DNA of 64,000 nt from Litoreibacter albidus (GCF_900107015.1 NZ_FNOI01000002.1:248001-312000), one strand, 5' to 3'; positions 51,646-60,786 are shown, numbered from the stretch's first letter. The notes: generated by a model from the letters alone, not told the origin. Translations and numbers: made by a program.

Positions 51646-52731
51646 ATGGCGGAACCGGCGGAGAGCGGAGAGAAGTCACATGAGGCAACACCTAAGAAGC
51701 TGCAAGACGCCCGAAAGAAAGGACAGATTCCCAAATCAGCTGACCTGAATGCCTCCGCCGCATATCTTGGATTGATTTTAGCGTTAACCATACTTGGACC
51801 GACGACTTTGCTAGACGCCGCCTCCAAGCTAAGCCACCTCCTATCGGACCCAGCTGCATTTATCGCCATCGATGGCACGACAGACAGCGTCACATTGGCC
51901 GGGCTAATGAAAGAAGTCGGCATATCTTCATTGCTGCCTCTGTTTAGCATACCTGCAATTGCGGTTTTGCTGAGCTTGCTCGGCCAACAGGCGTTCACCT
52001 TTGCGCCGTCCAAAATTCAGCCCAAGCTCAACAAAATATCGCCTATCGCGTCCGTAAAGAATAAGTACGGGGCATCTGGGCTTTTCGAATTTTTGAAATC
52101 TGCACTCAAGCTGGTGGTCGTGAGCTTGCTCATGATTTTGTTTCTACGCTCCACCTTTCCCGATATGTTGCACGTCATAAGCCTTGAGCCGTCGCAGATC
52201 TCAGCTCTGCTAGGCCTGCAAATTCTGTCATTTCTGACAATCATACTCGGGATGTCCCTGCTCGTCGGTGGGATAGATTACTTGTGGCAAGTTTCAGAAC
52301 ACCACCGAAAACACCGCATGACTAGAAAGGAGGTGGAGGACGAGAGCAAAGAGGCCGAAGGCGATCCTCACAACAAACAGGCGCGCCGGCAACGCGGTTA
52401 CGAGATTGCCATGAATCAAATGCTAGCGGATGTCCCCGAGGCAGCGGTCGTGATTGTTAACCCCACCCACTATGCCGTTGCATTGAAGTGGGACGCAAAC
52501 AGCCCTAATGCGCCAATTTGCGTGGCGAAGGGCGTAGACGAAATCGCCGCGCGCATTCGGGAGGTAGCACACGCAGCATCGGTACCTATTCACAGTGACC
52601 CACCCACCGCTCGGTCGCTCTATGCGCACATTGATGTCGGGAAAGAAATTTGGCCTGAAAACTTTCGCGCAGTCGCCGCTGCTATCCGCTTTGCGCAATC
52701 GATGAACACCTCTCGGAGAAATACGAAGTGA
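51646..52731 (+). CDS. flhB: Flagellar export switch protein FlhB
   Basis: 361 residues. The N-terminal EKSHEATPKKLQDARKKGQIPKS is the classic FlhB start; four membrane helices follow, then the cytoplasmic domain with the self-cleavage motif NPTH in VIVNPTHYAVALKW (about 267-280). FlhB switches export from rod/hook to filament substrates with FliK. No ribosome site other than the end of fliR, so it depends on coupling. Its stop overlaps the next GTG. Confidence 0.97.
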   Translation: MAEPAESGEKSHEATPKKLQDARKKGQIPKSADLNASAAYLGLILALTILGPTTLLDAASKLSHLLSDPAAFIAIDGTTDSVTLAGLMKEVGISSLLPLFSIPAIAVLLSLLGQQAFTFAPSKIQPKLNKISPIASVKNKYGASGLFEFLKSALKLVVVSLLMILFLRSTFPDMLHVISLEPSQISALLGLQILSFLTIILGMSLLVGGIDYLWQVSEHHRKHRMTRKEVEDESKEAEGDPHNKQARRQRGYEIAMNQMLADVPEAAVVIVNPTHYAVALKWDANSPNAPICVAKGVDEIAARIREVAHAASVPIHSDPPTARSLYAHIDVGKEIWPENFRAVAAAIRFAQSMNTSRRNTK

Positions 52732-53051
52732 GTATCGCCAAGCTTGTTCCGCTGCTCAATGCCGCTTACCAAAGGGATCAATCCGCGTTCAATGTGATAC
52801 GTACCAAGGTCGCCGCCTTAGAAGCGCAGGTATCTAAACTTCGCAAATTTGAGCAGCCTTTGAGCGATGATTCCACGAGCTTCGAACAATCCCATGCTTG
52901 GAGCAACCATTTAAAATGGCGGGAAGCCGAAGCGCGAAGACTGATGCGCCTTGTGTTCGAGCTTCAATCAGATCTGCGGAACGCACGCCAACAGTTGAAA
53001 AAATCATTTGGTCGGCTCGAGGCGGCTAGAGCCGCTGCAAAAACTGAATAA
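52728..53051 (+). CDS. Small coiled-coil protein, FliJ-like
   Basis: 107 residues from a GTG overlapping the flhB stop (GTGA). Mostly helical and charged, with heptad-like stretches at 19-40 (VIRTKVAALEAQVSKLRKFE) and 65-104 (EARRLMRLVFELQSDLRNARQQL). FliJ is a coiled coil of about 145 residues that links FliI to FlhA; this is shorter and no residue signature proves identity. It ends 1 base before the convergent fliL2 stop. Confidence 0.7.
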   Translation: MSIAKLVPLLNAAYQRDQSAFNVIRTKVAALEAQVSKLRKFEQPLSDDSTSFEQSHAWSNHLKWREAEARRLMRLVFELQSDLRNARQQLKKSFGRLEAARAAAKTE

Positions 53052-53052
53052 G

Positions 53053-53544
53053 CTACATATCCTGTCGAACAATGTCAGTGATCAGAACGTCAGACACGTT
53101 TTCACCTGCGACCCTTCGAGCACTCGCGAGCAACGAACTGCGAAGCGTATCCATCGCTGTTGACGCGGTATAAACGCCGTCAAATCCGCCCAAATATGCG
53201 TGGTCAAACAGGACCTGAAGAAACGCGTCGCGCAACTTTGGCTCCCTGTCATAAATCGCGCTGGTATCAACAGCGGGCACCTCCAAACTTAGTGACAACA
53301 CGACGAGCGCCGACACCAGATCATCTTTGATGACTGGAACGACAAACTGATTGTTAATCTTGACGAAACTAAGCTCCACCTCCACCGGTTCGGCCGCCTT
53401 TAGGGGTGCTGCGGCCTCCGCCGGCCCCTCATCCACAGAAGAAGCCGTCGGAGGTTCTGGAGGAGCAGGACGAAGAAAAAAACCTGCCCCAACGCCCGCT
53501 GCCAAACCCAAAACAAGCAATAAAACTGGTATCAAGGCGCCCAA
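53053..53544 (-). CDS. FliL-family protein, second copy
   Basis: 163 residues from a TTG start with AGGAG upstream. One membrane segment at 4-25, a Pro/Ala/Glu-rich linker (29-55), and the FliL-type periplasmic domain ending in NVSDVLITDIVRQDM, which parallels the end of the first copy. It ends the flgB-flgH operon. Fewer conserved residues than copy 1; it may be a paralogue specialised for the distal rod or stator. Confidence 0.78.
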   Translation of the reverse strand: MGALIPVLLLVLGLAAGVGAGFFLRPAPPEPPTASSVDEGPAEAAAPLKAAEPVEVELSFVKINNQFVVPVIKDDLVSALVVLSLSLEVPAVDTSAIYDREPKLRDAFLQVLFDHAYLGGFDGVYTASTAMDTLRSSLLASARRVAGENVSDVLITDIVRQDM

Positions 53545-53553
53545 ATCAAACTC

Positions 53554-54288
53554 CTAAAATGGCAATACGATATCAGCAATTTGCTGACCGTAACGGGGCT
53601 GCTGCACATCTGTAATCTGCCCTCGCCCGCCATATGAAATTCTCGCAGCCGCGATACGGTCATATGACACCTCATTTTTTCTGTTTATGTCAGCGGGTCG
53701 CACGTATCCGCTAACCAACAGCTCACGTAGCTCGAAATTGACCCGCACTTCCTGCGAACCTTCGATACTCAAGACACCATTTTGCAAGACGTCTACGACA
53801 GTCGCAGCGACCCGAATGGAGAACTTTTCTTTCCGCTTGATCGTACCGTCGCCAGAAGACGAGCTGGATGAATTGGTCGAAACTGCAGTATCCAGCGACG
53901 CCCCGTCGGGTAATATTTCGTTCACACGCTGCGGGATTCCCAAAAGCGAAGGCAGCTCTAAATTTTCGGATCCGGATCTCCCTCGCGAGCTGCTGTTGGA
54001 GATTTCTGCGCGTTCATCAATCTCAACAACCACTGTTACGATATCGCCAACCTGCTCCGCCCTCTGGTTTCCAAGCAGTGAATTTCGACCAGACTCCCAT
54101 AGCGATGCACTGTCTGTCGCCAACTCGGGTTCGGAAGATTTCGGAACTGGAACCCGCATCATCGCATAATGCTCGTTAGTATTGGCAATCGCACTAATTT
54201 CCGGTGGCTTTCCGACATCTTCCAAGCGCCCACATGCGGCTAGCATGGCGAACAAAGCCAGTCCCTGAATGGCACGAGTTTGGCTCAT
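53554..54288 (-). CDS. flgH: Flagellar L-ring lipoprotein FlgH
   Basis: 244 residues from ATG 54288. Lipobox LAAC at about residue 19, then SLWESGRNSLLGNQRAEQVGDIVTVVVEI and the C-terminal GVLSIEGSQEVRVNFELRELLVSGYVRPADI, which are the FlgH signatures. Forms the outer-membrane L ring. flgI (P ring) is not in this window. Confidence 0.95.
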   Translation of the reverse strand: MSQTRAIQGLALFAMLAACGRLEDVGKPPEISAIANTNEHYAMMRVPVPKSSEPELATDSASLWESGRNSLLGNQRAEQVGDIVTVVVEIDERAEISNSSSRGRSGSENLELPSLLGIPQRVNEILPDGASLDTAVSTNSSSSSSGDGTIKRKEKFSIRVAATVVDVLQNGVLSIEGSQEVRVNFELRELLVSGYVRPADINRKNEVSYDRIAAARISYGGRGQITDVQQPRYGQQIADIVLPF

Positions 54289-54293
54289 CAAAT

Positions 54294-54725
54294 CTACTTT
54301 CCACTTACCGTTACTTCGGCCAAATCACTTACATGGCCCAAAACTGTATTTTTTGACACAAGGTTCAGAACTCGCAAAGTATCCCCGACCGCCCCCCGCC
54401 CGAGCGCGCGCCCCTCAGTGGCGATGTTCAACGTACCGGTTTTATAAATTAGCGTGACGATGTCGTTCCGATGGACAAGCGCCCTTGGGCCAACGTCGCC
54501 CGCCTGTAACGGCCGACCACGGTAGAGAACCCGTTGCACCTCCTGACCAATCACCTGCGATACGTTCGAATATGTGCCATTCAACGACCGTTCGGAAATG
54601 CGTATATCTTCCGCCGTTACCATATGACCGGGGCGCAACGTATGCTCTGGCACGACAGTCTGCGCTGCGGCTGCGGCAGCAGAGAGGGCTGTCAGCAAAA
54701 CAACGGCACTCGCATATCTGATCAT
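54294..54725 (-). CDS. flgA: P-ring assembly chaperone FlgA
   Basis: 143 residues with a signal peptide (1-21). SAF-like/FlgA domain shown by LRPGHMVTAEDIRISE, VLYRGRPLQAGDVGPRALVHRNDIVTLIY and VGDTLRVLNLVSKNTVLG. A short FlgA compared with the 220-residue enterobacterial form, as is usual in alphaproteobacteria. ATGA overlap with flgG. Confidence 0.92.
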   Translation of the reverse strand: MIRYASAVVLLTALSAAAAAAQTVVPEHTLRPGHMVTAEDIRISERSLNGTYSNVSQVIGQEVQRVLYRGRPLQAGDVGPRALVHRNDIVTLIYKTGTLNIATEGRALGRGAVGDTLRVLNLVSKNTVLGHVSDLAEVTVSGK

Positions 54726-55507
54726 CGGATTTGCGTTGTCGCGCTAAGCATTTGATCAGCAGCCGTGATGACCTTGGCGTTCAGTTCGTAACCACGTTGC
54801 GCCTCGATTAGTTCCGTTACTTCACGGACGGCATCGACTGAAGAATCCTCTAGATAGCCGTGCCGGAACCGTCCCAAACCGCTTTCGCCAGCAGTGCCGA
54901 CAACCGCCCCTCCAGAGGCACCGGTTTCGACGAACAGGTTGCTCCCTATCGCCTCGAGCCCTTTTTCATTCGTGAAGCCTGCGAGCGTGAGTTGGCCAAG
55001 CTGCTCAGGCTCAACGCGGTCCACGAAGTAGGCGAACACCTCTCCCTCGGGATTGACCGAAATGGAACGTGCATCTTCGGGAATCGTGATGTTTGGAACC
55101 ACGGGAAATCCATCAGATGTCACCAACAGGCCATCGCCTGTCCGTTTCAAACCGCCGTCGCGAGTGTAGCCCGAAACGCCGGATGGCAAAGCAACCTCAA
55201 GGTAGCCACGCCCTTCAACGGCCAAGTCTAGATCCCCACCGGTCTGCGACAGCGCGCCCTGCGCCACGTTCACAGACACCGCTGTCGCACGGACGCCTAG
55301 CCCCATCTGAACGCCGGCCGGCACCAATGTTCCATCAGCCGCATTGATGCTGCCTGCACGCGTCAGCTGCTGATAGTGCAGATCGGCAAACTCGGCGCGA
55401 CGCGCGTTGTAACCAGTCGTCGACATGTTCGCTAAATTATTAGAGATAACGTCGACGCGAGATTGTTGCGCAGCCATACCCGTTGCTGCAATTTTGAGGG
55501 CATTCAT
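54722..55507 (-). CDS. flgG: Distal rod protein FlgG
   Basis: 261 residues. MNALKIAATGMAAQQSRVDVISNNLANMSTTGYNARRAEF is the rod-protein N-terminal helix region, FADLHYQQL and GNLFVETGASG-type motifs follow, and the end VREVTELIEAQRGYELNAKVITAADQML is the FlgG C-terminus. It forms the distal rod. Confidence 0.97.
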   Translation of the reverse strand: MNALKIAATGMAAQQSRVDVISNNLANMSTTGYNARRAEFADLHYQQLTRAGSINAADGTLVPAGVQMGLGVRATAVSVNVAQGALSQTGGDLDLAVEGRGYLEVALPSGVSGYTRDGGLKRTGDGLLVTSDGFPVVPNITIPEDARSISVNPEGEVFAYFVDRVEPEQLGQLTLAGFTNEKGLEAIGSNLFVETGASGGAVVGTAGESGLGRFRHGYLEDSSVDAVREVTELIEAQRGYELNAKVITAADQMLSATTQIR

Positions 55508-55522
55508 GTTGTTGTCCTTTCG

Positions 55523-56242
55523 TTATCGACCGCCGACCAATGTCATGATTGAGCGAAGTCGTTCATCTTCTTTCTCTAGGAATGACTGCCCCATCTCGTA
55601 TGACCGCTGAACTTCGATCATGCGCGCTATTTGCCCAACAGCATCGACATTCGAAGACTCCAAGAAACCTTGGCTTATCGTGGCGTTATCAGCGGGCAGA
55701 AGGTCAGAATTTGTTTTGAATTTCACGCCGCCCTCGCGCACAAGCGTCGTCAGATCGGTCGGCAGAACTAACCCAATCTGTGCCACCGGATGTCCGCCCG
55801 CTGACAATGTCCCATCGGCAGAAATACTGATCGGACCAGCGTCGGCAGGGGCAAACATCGGCGCGCCCCCGACATCCAAAAGCAAACTTCCATCAGGTGA
55901 AACCAGTTCACCCTCTGCGCTCAGACTAAAAGCCCCTGCGCGCGTCAGCCTTACCCCATCAGGGGTCTGCACCTGAAAGAACCCGTCACCGTTAATTCCG
56001 AGATCGAAAGCCCCGCCTGTTTGCGTCAAGGACCCTTGGTGGTAATTCGTCTGGTGCGCGTTTGCGCGCGCCATTGATATGCTGTCGTTACCTACGCCCA
56101 ACGGCATCACGAATTCTGAGAAAATGGCGCTTTCGGCCCGAAACCCGGTTGTGGCAAGGTTAGCTATATTGTTGGCCACAACGCGCATCTCATTCATCAG
56201 GCCGGACTGACGGGTTAGCGTCGTATAGACGGAATTACTCAT
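55523..56242 (-). CDS. flgF: Proximal rod protein FlgF
   Basis: 239 residues from the ATG at 56242; the frame is open further upstream but overlaps fliQ. N-terminus SVYTTLTRQSGLMNEMRVVANNIANLATTGF, centre DLGINGDGFFQVQTPDG and C-terminus QGFLESSNVDAVGQIARMIEVQRSYEMGQ fit FlgF. Confidence 0.95.
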   Translation of the reverse strand: MSNSVYTTLTRQSGLMNEMRVVANNIANLATTGFRAESAIFSEFVMPLGVGNDSISMARANAHQTNYHQGSLTQTGGAFDLGINGDGFFQVQTPDGVRLTRAGAFSLSAEGELVSPDGSLLLDVGGAPMFAPADAGPISISADGTLSAGGHPVAQIGLVLPTDLTTLVREGGVKFKTNSDLLPADNATISQGFLESSNVDAVGQIARMIEVQRSYEMGQSFLEKEDERLRSIMTLVGGR

Positions 56243-56244
56243 CA

Positions 56245-56514
56245 CTAGCCCCCCACAATTATTGGAATGATTGTGCCAGACCAAAACATCATGAGGTGTT
56301 TGGTCATGAAGCTCATCGACATCCAGAACGTCGCAAGAATTGCACCGACTTTGGGGACAAAGGTTAACGTCATTTCTTGAATTGATGTCAGCGCCTGAAA
56401 GAGGCCAATCAACAGCCCGACGCCCAACGCGACGGCTAATATCGGTCCGGAGATGACGACAGCCACCCACAGCCCCTGCCGCATCACATCGAAAAATTCA
56501 GCTTCGCCAAGCAT
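56245..56514 (-). CDS. fliQ: Flagellar export protein FliQ
   Basis: 89 residues; the ATG at 56514 overlaps the fliE stop (TGATG); a TTG one codon earlier is possible. Two membrane helices with GPILAVALGVGLLIGLFQALTSIQEMTLTFVPK in the loop between, the FliQ signature. Export gate component with FliP and FliR. Confidence 0.95.
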   Translation of the reverse strand: MLGEAEFFDVMRQGLWVAVVISGPILAVALGVGLLIGLFQALTSIQEMTLTFVPKVGAILATFWMSMSFMTKHLMMFWSGTIIPIIVGG

Positions 56515-56789
56515 CAAACAGGCATCCGAAGAATTTCTTGATAAGCCTCAACAACCTTGTCGCGCGCACTTACAGCAGTTTGGACGGCCAATTCGGACTG
56601 GGTCAACGCCTCTACCAATTTGTGCGGATCGCCGTTTGATGTCATCGATTGCATTGCGACCTGCTCGCCCATTGCGACCACATCGGCGAACTGCTGAGCC
56701 GCCCGACCTACGGGCGTATCTGCGCTCGGGCTTGTTCCAAGTTTGGCCGCTTCATATGCGCGGTGCGCGATCGTAGTAGAAATATCCAT
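56514..56789 (-). CDS. fliE: Hook-basal body protein FliE
   Basis: 91 residues. C-terminal part SNGDPHKLVEALTQSELAVQTAVSARDKVVEAYQEILRMPV is the FliE signature. It joins the MS ring to the rod. Lies between flgC and fliQ as in most bacteria. Confidence 0.94.
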   Translation of the reverse strand: MDISTTIAHRAYEAAKLGTSPSADTPVGRAAQQFADVVAMGEQVAMQSMTSNGDPHKLVEALTQSELAVQTAVSARDKVVEAYQEILRMPV

Positions 56790-56817
56790 TCTGGATTATC
56801 CTTGTAAGTTTCTAGGT

Positions 56818-57210
56818 TTAACGCCTCAGGATATCTAGCAAGGCACTAGACATTTTGCGTGTCTGCTCAAACATCTTGAGGTTGGCCTCATAGCTTCGTT
56901 GCGCTTCACGCGCGTCAGCGATCTCAATCATCAAATTCACATTGGAGCCTTGAATATATCCTCCTGCATCCGCCAGCGGGTGCGATGGGTCGTGAATTTT
57001 GGGGAGCTCGCTCTGATCCAAATTGGTCTTGCCCTTTCGGACCAAACCGGTTGCTTCGCCGACTTTAAACTCTTGCTCGAAGGAAGTAACTTTGCGACGA
57101 TATCCAGGGGTGTTGACGTTCGCTAGGTTTTCGGATGTCAATCGGAGGCGCGCTGCATGGGCCCGCATACCGCTTGCCGATATGGCCAAACTTTGTGAAA
57201 TTTCACTCAT
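56818..57210 (-). CDS. flgC: Proximal rod protein FlgC
   Basis: 130 residues. N-terminal SLAISASGMRAHAARLRLTSENLANVNTPGYRRK and C-terminal NVNLMIEIADAREAQRSYEANLKMFEQTRKM are the FlgC ends. Six bases downstream of flgB. Confidence 0.96.
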   Translation of the reverse strand: MSEISQSLAISASGMRAHAARLRLTSENLANVNTPGYRRKVTSFEQEFKVGEATGLVRKGKTNLDQSELPKIHDPSHPLADAGGYIQGSNVNLMIEIADAREAQRSYEANLKMFEQTRKMSSALLDILRR

Positions 57211-57216
57211 TTCCCA

Positions 57217-57609
57217 TTACCGTCCGCGACCGATCGACATTTTCAGTAGATCGACCGAGTGCTGATATATCGTGATCGCTTTGGAGTGCTGTCGCTCGAC
57301 ATCAATTGACTTCAAAATTTCGCCCTCAAGCGAAACTGAATTACCGTTCGGCTTCGTCTCCCACGCCAACTTATGAGAGACGGGAAAAATATCTGCATGA
57401 TGATCGGCCTGAATATGTCCCGTCCGTGTGGTACCCCAAGTCAATTCATGACGTGTTTGTATCATTTCATCAGTGAATTTTGAAACTTCGCGAGGTGTAT
57501 AATTTGGCGTATCCACGTTAGCGATATTGGTAGAGATCACCTTCTGACTTGCCGTTGCGTGTTGTGCCAAAAATCCGGCTGTCTGCAATAAAGGTAAATT
57601 TTTGAACAT
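57217..57609 (-). CDS. flgB: Proximal rod protein FlgB
   Basis: 130 residues from ATG 57609. TASQKVISTNIANVDTPNYTPREVSKF and the C-terminal DVERQHSKAITIYQHSVDLLKMSIG match FlgB. First gene of the leftward rod operon; 84 bases from divergent fliI, a space that must hold both promoters but shows no clear sigma-54 or sigma-28 site. Confidence 0.94.
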   Translation of the reverse strand: MFKNLPLLQTAGFLAQHATASQKVISTNIANVDTPNYTPREVSKFTDEMIQTRHELTWGTTRTGHIQADHHADIFPVSHKLAWETKPNGNSVSLEGEILKSIDVERQHSKAITIYQHSVDLLKMSIGRGR

Positions 57610-57693
57610 CAGGGGTTCTCCCATCAAGTGTGTACATCTTGTCTTAAGAGCCATTCGTTTAGAAAAAGTAATCGGACCAAGAAGAGTAGAAAC

Positions 57694-59010
57694 TTGTCTC
57701 AAAATTTTAATCAGATGATATCCGCCTTTGGTGAAATTCCTCGTTACGCGAGGGAGGGCTTTGTGACATCAACTTCCGCGGGCGTCGTCAGGGTTCGTGG
57801 ATTATCGTCGGCCGCGCGCGTTGGCGACTTAGTGACCCTACATAAAAATTCAGGCCTCACGGTCTACGGTGAAGTTTTAAGTGTTCAAAAGGGGGCTCTG
57901 GACGTCCTGCCCGAAAGCGGTGTCGACGGGGTTGCTGTTAACGATCGGGTATCTCACCACGGGGCACTACGGATCATGCCGCACGTCAGCTGGCTCGGTC
58001 GAGTCATTGACCCTTTTATGCGCCCGCTGGACGGAATGCCGCTCATCACGGGGTCAGCAGAAGTGCCATTAAAATCGCCCCCACCCACACCCACGCTGAG
58101 AAAACGCTTCGGGGGTCGCCTACCAACGAAAATCGCTGCTTTTGACACGCTTCTGCCGCTGGTTCGAGGGCAACGCCTAGGTATTTTTTCAGGTTCCGGT
58201 GTGGGAAAATCCACGCTCATCGCCGATCTTGCCAAGGGTGTTCAGGCGGACGTCGTCATCATCACTTTGATCGGGGAGCGCGGTCGGGAGGTTCGCGACT
58301 TCATAGAGGACACCCTTGGAAAGGAGGGGTTACAGCGCGCGGTTATCATCGCTGCCACCTCGGACAAATCCGCGATGATCCGTCGAAAGGCAGCTTGGGT
58401 CGGCATGGCTGTTGCCGAATATTTCAGGGATGAAGGCGCACACGTCCTTTTGCTGGCAGACTCTGTCACGCGATTCGCCGAGGCTCATCGAGAGATTGCG
58501 CTCACGACAGGTGAGACCGCGAGTTTGGGGGGCTTTCCACCCTCTATTACTCAAGAACTTATGAGTTTGAGCGAAAGGGCGGGCCCTGGGCCAATCGGGA
58601 AAGGAGATATTACCGCTATTTTTTCTGTCTTACTTCAGGGCACAGACATGGATGGCCCGGTCGCGGACGTAATGAGAGGCGTGCTCGATGGCCACGTTGT
58701 ATTGTCTCGGAACATCGCTGAGCGGGGGCGATTCCCTGCGATCGATGTATCGAAATCCGTATCGCGTAGCCTTCCCGGAGCAGCATCCACGGATGAGCTC
58801 GAGCTGCTCTCACAAACGCGGAGCGCGATCACCACATATGAAGAGTCTCAAACCTTGATACAGTCCGGATTGTATGATCTCGGAAGCGACGCCACAATTG
58901 ATCACGCAATTTCCGTTCGCCCTAAGATAGAAGCGTTTTTGTCGAATAGAACGTCACCCTCCATCCAATCGTCATACTCTCAACTAGAGGATTGCCTAAA
59001 TGGGCAATAG
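57694..59010 (+). CDS. fliI: Flagellar export ATPase FliI
   Basis: 438 residues from a TTG at 57694; the start is uncertain, with ATG 57715 and a frame open to 57628 as alternatives, and no strong ribosome site for any. Walker A is FSGSGVGKST, followed by ITLIGERGREVRDFIED, Walker B VLLLADSVTRFAEAHRE and GGFPPSITQELMSLSERAG. It energises export with FliH and FliJ. Single-gene unit; the next gene converges. Confidence 0.95.
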   Translation: MSQNFNQMISAFGEIPRYAREGFVTSTSAGVVRVRGLSSAARVGDLVTLHKNSGLTVYGEVLSVQKGALDVLPESGVDGVAVNDRVSHHGALRIMPHVSWLGRVIDPFMRPLDGMPLITGSAEVPLKSPPPTPTLRKRFGGRLPTKIAAFDTLLPLVRGQRLGIFSGSGVGKSTLIADLAKGVQADVVIITLIGERGREVRDFIEDTLGKEGLQRAVIIAATSDKSAMIRRKAAWVGMAVAEYFRDEGAHVLLLADSVTRFAEAHREIALTTGETASLGGFPPSITQELMSLSERAGPGPIGKGDITAIFSVLLQGTDMDGPVADVMRGVLDGHVVLSRNIAERGRFPAIDVSKSVSRSLPGAASTDELELLSQTRSAITTYEESQTLIQSGLYDLGSDATIDHAISVRPKIEAFLSNRTSPSIQSSYSQLEDCLNGQ

Positions 59011-59098
59011 GCACAACAGTATACTAGCCAGCGAGGGAGCAGTGGAGGGGAGGTGCCAAACGCGCACGGTAACGCCGACACAGACCGTGAATACCCTT

Positions 59099-59133
59099 AA
59101 AAACAGGCAGTTTCCCCAAAGTGAAAGGCTGTT
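59099..59133 (-). terminator. Probable terminator of the flagellin operon
   Basis: Read on the minus strand, AACAG and TTTC pair with GAAA and CTGTT around an 8-base loop, with a small internal loop (CC/CTGC), followed by a run of five T residues. It starts about 8 bases after the DUF1217 gene stop. The stem is imperfect, so termination strength is uncertain. The rest of the gap to fliI shows nothing else. Confidence 0.5.
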
Positions 59134-59140
59134 GATATAG

Positions 59141-59947
59141 TCAGAAAGAAAGCTTGAGGCCGTTCCGCAACAAACTTAACGCTGTCGAAGCGCCAGTTTT
59201 CACAGTTTGATTGTTGAGCTGACTCGCCAGCAAAAACTTGGTTCTCAATCTATCAACGCTAGACTGTTCCTTGAAGATGTCGATGCTCTCGCCATCGAGC
59301 TTAGACAGAACTTCAGATTTTAAAAAATCCACCTGCCGATCTAAAGATAGGTTTGAGAATGCCGGTGGCAAGAAAAATGCAGTATCGAAAATTGACTTCA
59401 GCGGTGGGTTCCCCAGAACCGAAAACCACTTCGTCGCTTCGGTTGCTTCCTTGTTAACGATCTCGCCAATGGATTGATCGAGACTTAATGCCAATCGCAA
59501 GCTTTCGTCCTGGTCGCCCACTGCCCGTTCAAACTTCTGGTCAATATACTTCGAGATGATTTCTTCAGAAAAATCGCTAAGCTGGGTGCGCGGAACATCG
59601 AAATCTCCAAAACCAAAGGCTTTCGTGAATTCCAGATAGCGTTTATCTGAAAATCGGTTTGCTAATGCATCTTCTGAAAAGGAACCGTCCGATAGTACTT
59701 TTTTTACCAGAAACGTGTTATTCAGGTCATCTTCCAAGCCAAACGCGGTTAGTGCAACCGACAAGAGCTCGCGGTCACCAACAAGGTCATCAGCAGTCTT
59801 AACCGACGAAATGCGTTCGCGAAAAGCCTCGGCCTCACGATTAGGCGCCCCTGATTTCATGAAATTATCTTTCTGGGCCTCCAAGGTGCGCGACAAGAAT
59901 GTCCAACCTAGCAAACCGGACTGGGGAATGACTGGCGAGAACGTCAT
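59141..59947 (-). CDS. DUF1217 flagellar-cluster protein
   Basis: 268 residues, no signal or membrane segment. The pattern of DUF1217 is seen: a repeat of short helical units with VKTADDLVGDRELLSVALTAFGLEDDLN, FLVKKVLSDGSFSEDALANRFSDKRY and a C-terminal SVDRLRTKFLLASQ. In rhizobia the family is in flagellar clusters; it may be a secreted or hook-related protein, exact role unknown. Overlaps flbT by 4 bases. Confidence 0.88.
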   Translation of the reverse strand: MTFSPVIPQSGLLGWTFLSRTLEAQKDNFMKSGAPNREAEAFRERISSVKTADDLVGDRELLSVALTAFGLEDDLNNTFLVKKVLSDGSFSEDALANRFSDKRYLEFTKAFGFGDFDVPRTQLSDFSEEIISKYIDQKFERAVGDQDESLRLALSLDQSIGEIVNKEATEATKWFSVLGNPPLKSIFDTAFFLPPAFSNLSLDRQVDFLKSEVLSKLDGESIDIFKEQSSVDRLRTKFLLASQLNNQTVKTGASTALSLLRNGLKLSF

Positions 59948-60348
59948 TGGGCACCTGCGCCCAGTAGCCTCGCCTCGCGTGACAAGAGCATTCGAAGGGA
60001 CTTGAGGGCAGGGTAGAACTGGTCTTTCAGAATGTGGTCGGTCGACACATCGAGTATTCGGCGGCTATCACTATCCAAAAAAGCATAACTGAGTTTCTCA
60101 ATCGTTCTTAACACCTCTTTTCTTCCGTCCTGCTGCGTTAAGTCTCCGGAGAGAATTAATTGCAGGAGATAGCAAACCCTGCGAACTGGAGTGGTGGCTT
60201 CGTCAGGGTGAATTGCATCCTTGAGCCGCAGAATTTTTGCGTCAGGTGTCAGTATATTTATGCGTCCACGACGTTCACCATTCTCGACGACAACACCGTT
60301 GATAAGAACCCGTTCCTTTGGCCCTAGCTTTAAGACTAGACCCGTCAC
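59944..60348 (-). CDS. flbT: Flagellin synthesis repressor FlbT
   Basis: 134 residues from a GTG that overlaps the flaF stop. LVLKLGPKERVLINGVVVENGERRGRINILTPDAKILRL at the start and VRRVCYLLQLILSG are the FlbT signature. In Caulobacter FlbT binds the 5' leader of flagellin mRNA and represses its translation until hook completion. Lies just downstream of the flagellin gene it probably controls. Confidence 0.94.
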   Translation of the reverse strand: MTGLVLKLGPKERVLINGVVVENGERRGRINILTPDAKILRLKDAIHPDEATTPVRRVCYLLQLILSGDLTQQDGRKEVLRTIEKLSYAFLDSDSRRILDVSTDHILKDQFYPALKSLRMLLSREARLLGAGAQ

Positions 60349-60722
60349 GTGCTGGTAGCCTCCATGTTCAGGCCCCGCATTATAGACATATTAACCTCCC
60401 TAAGAGCATCGACCGTGGCATCCCCCCTTAAAACTTTTCCTGTCTGCTCATTCACAAACTCCGAGAGATAAAACACCCTGGCCCTCATATCTGCGGGAAG
60501 CGCGTTTTCGGCGTTTGAAACGTCGGAGGCTAATGCTCTCCAGAGGCGACGGTTTGAGTGCAGCGCCGCCGCCAGTTTGGGAAACCCGTGTTTCTTATCG
60601 CCGGACGCTAGAGTAATCGCGCGGGTGACCTGTGCGAAAACTTCTGCTTCGATCCCGCGGTGTGTTCGAAGGTGAGTATTCTCTTTACCATACGCAGAGA
60701 TTGCCTGTTGCGTTGAATTCAT
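60345..60722 (-). CDS. flaF: Flagellin-synthesis regulator FlaF
   Basis: 125 residues. YGKENTHLRTHRGIEAEVFAQVTRAI and LWRALASDVSNAENALPADMRARVFYLSEFV are the FlaF pattern. In Caulobacter FlaF favours flagellin production and works opposite FlbT. It follows the flagellin stop by 64 bases. Confidence 0.93.
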   Translation of the reverse strand: MNSTQQAISAYGKENTHLRTHRGIEAEVFAQVTRAITLASGDKKHGFPKLAAALHSNRRLWRALASDVSNAENALPADMRARVFYLSEFVNEQTGKVLRGDATVDALREVNMSIMRGLNMEATST

Positions 60723-60786
60723 TTGGACACCTAGATTGATTTAAAGTTGACGAGGCGACCACATCGGCGCCCCGTCCTCATTCACG

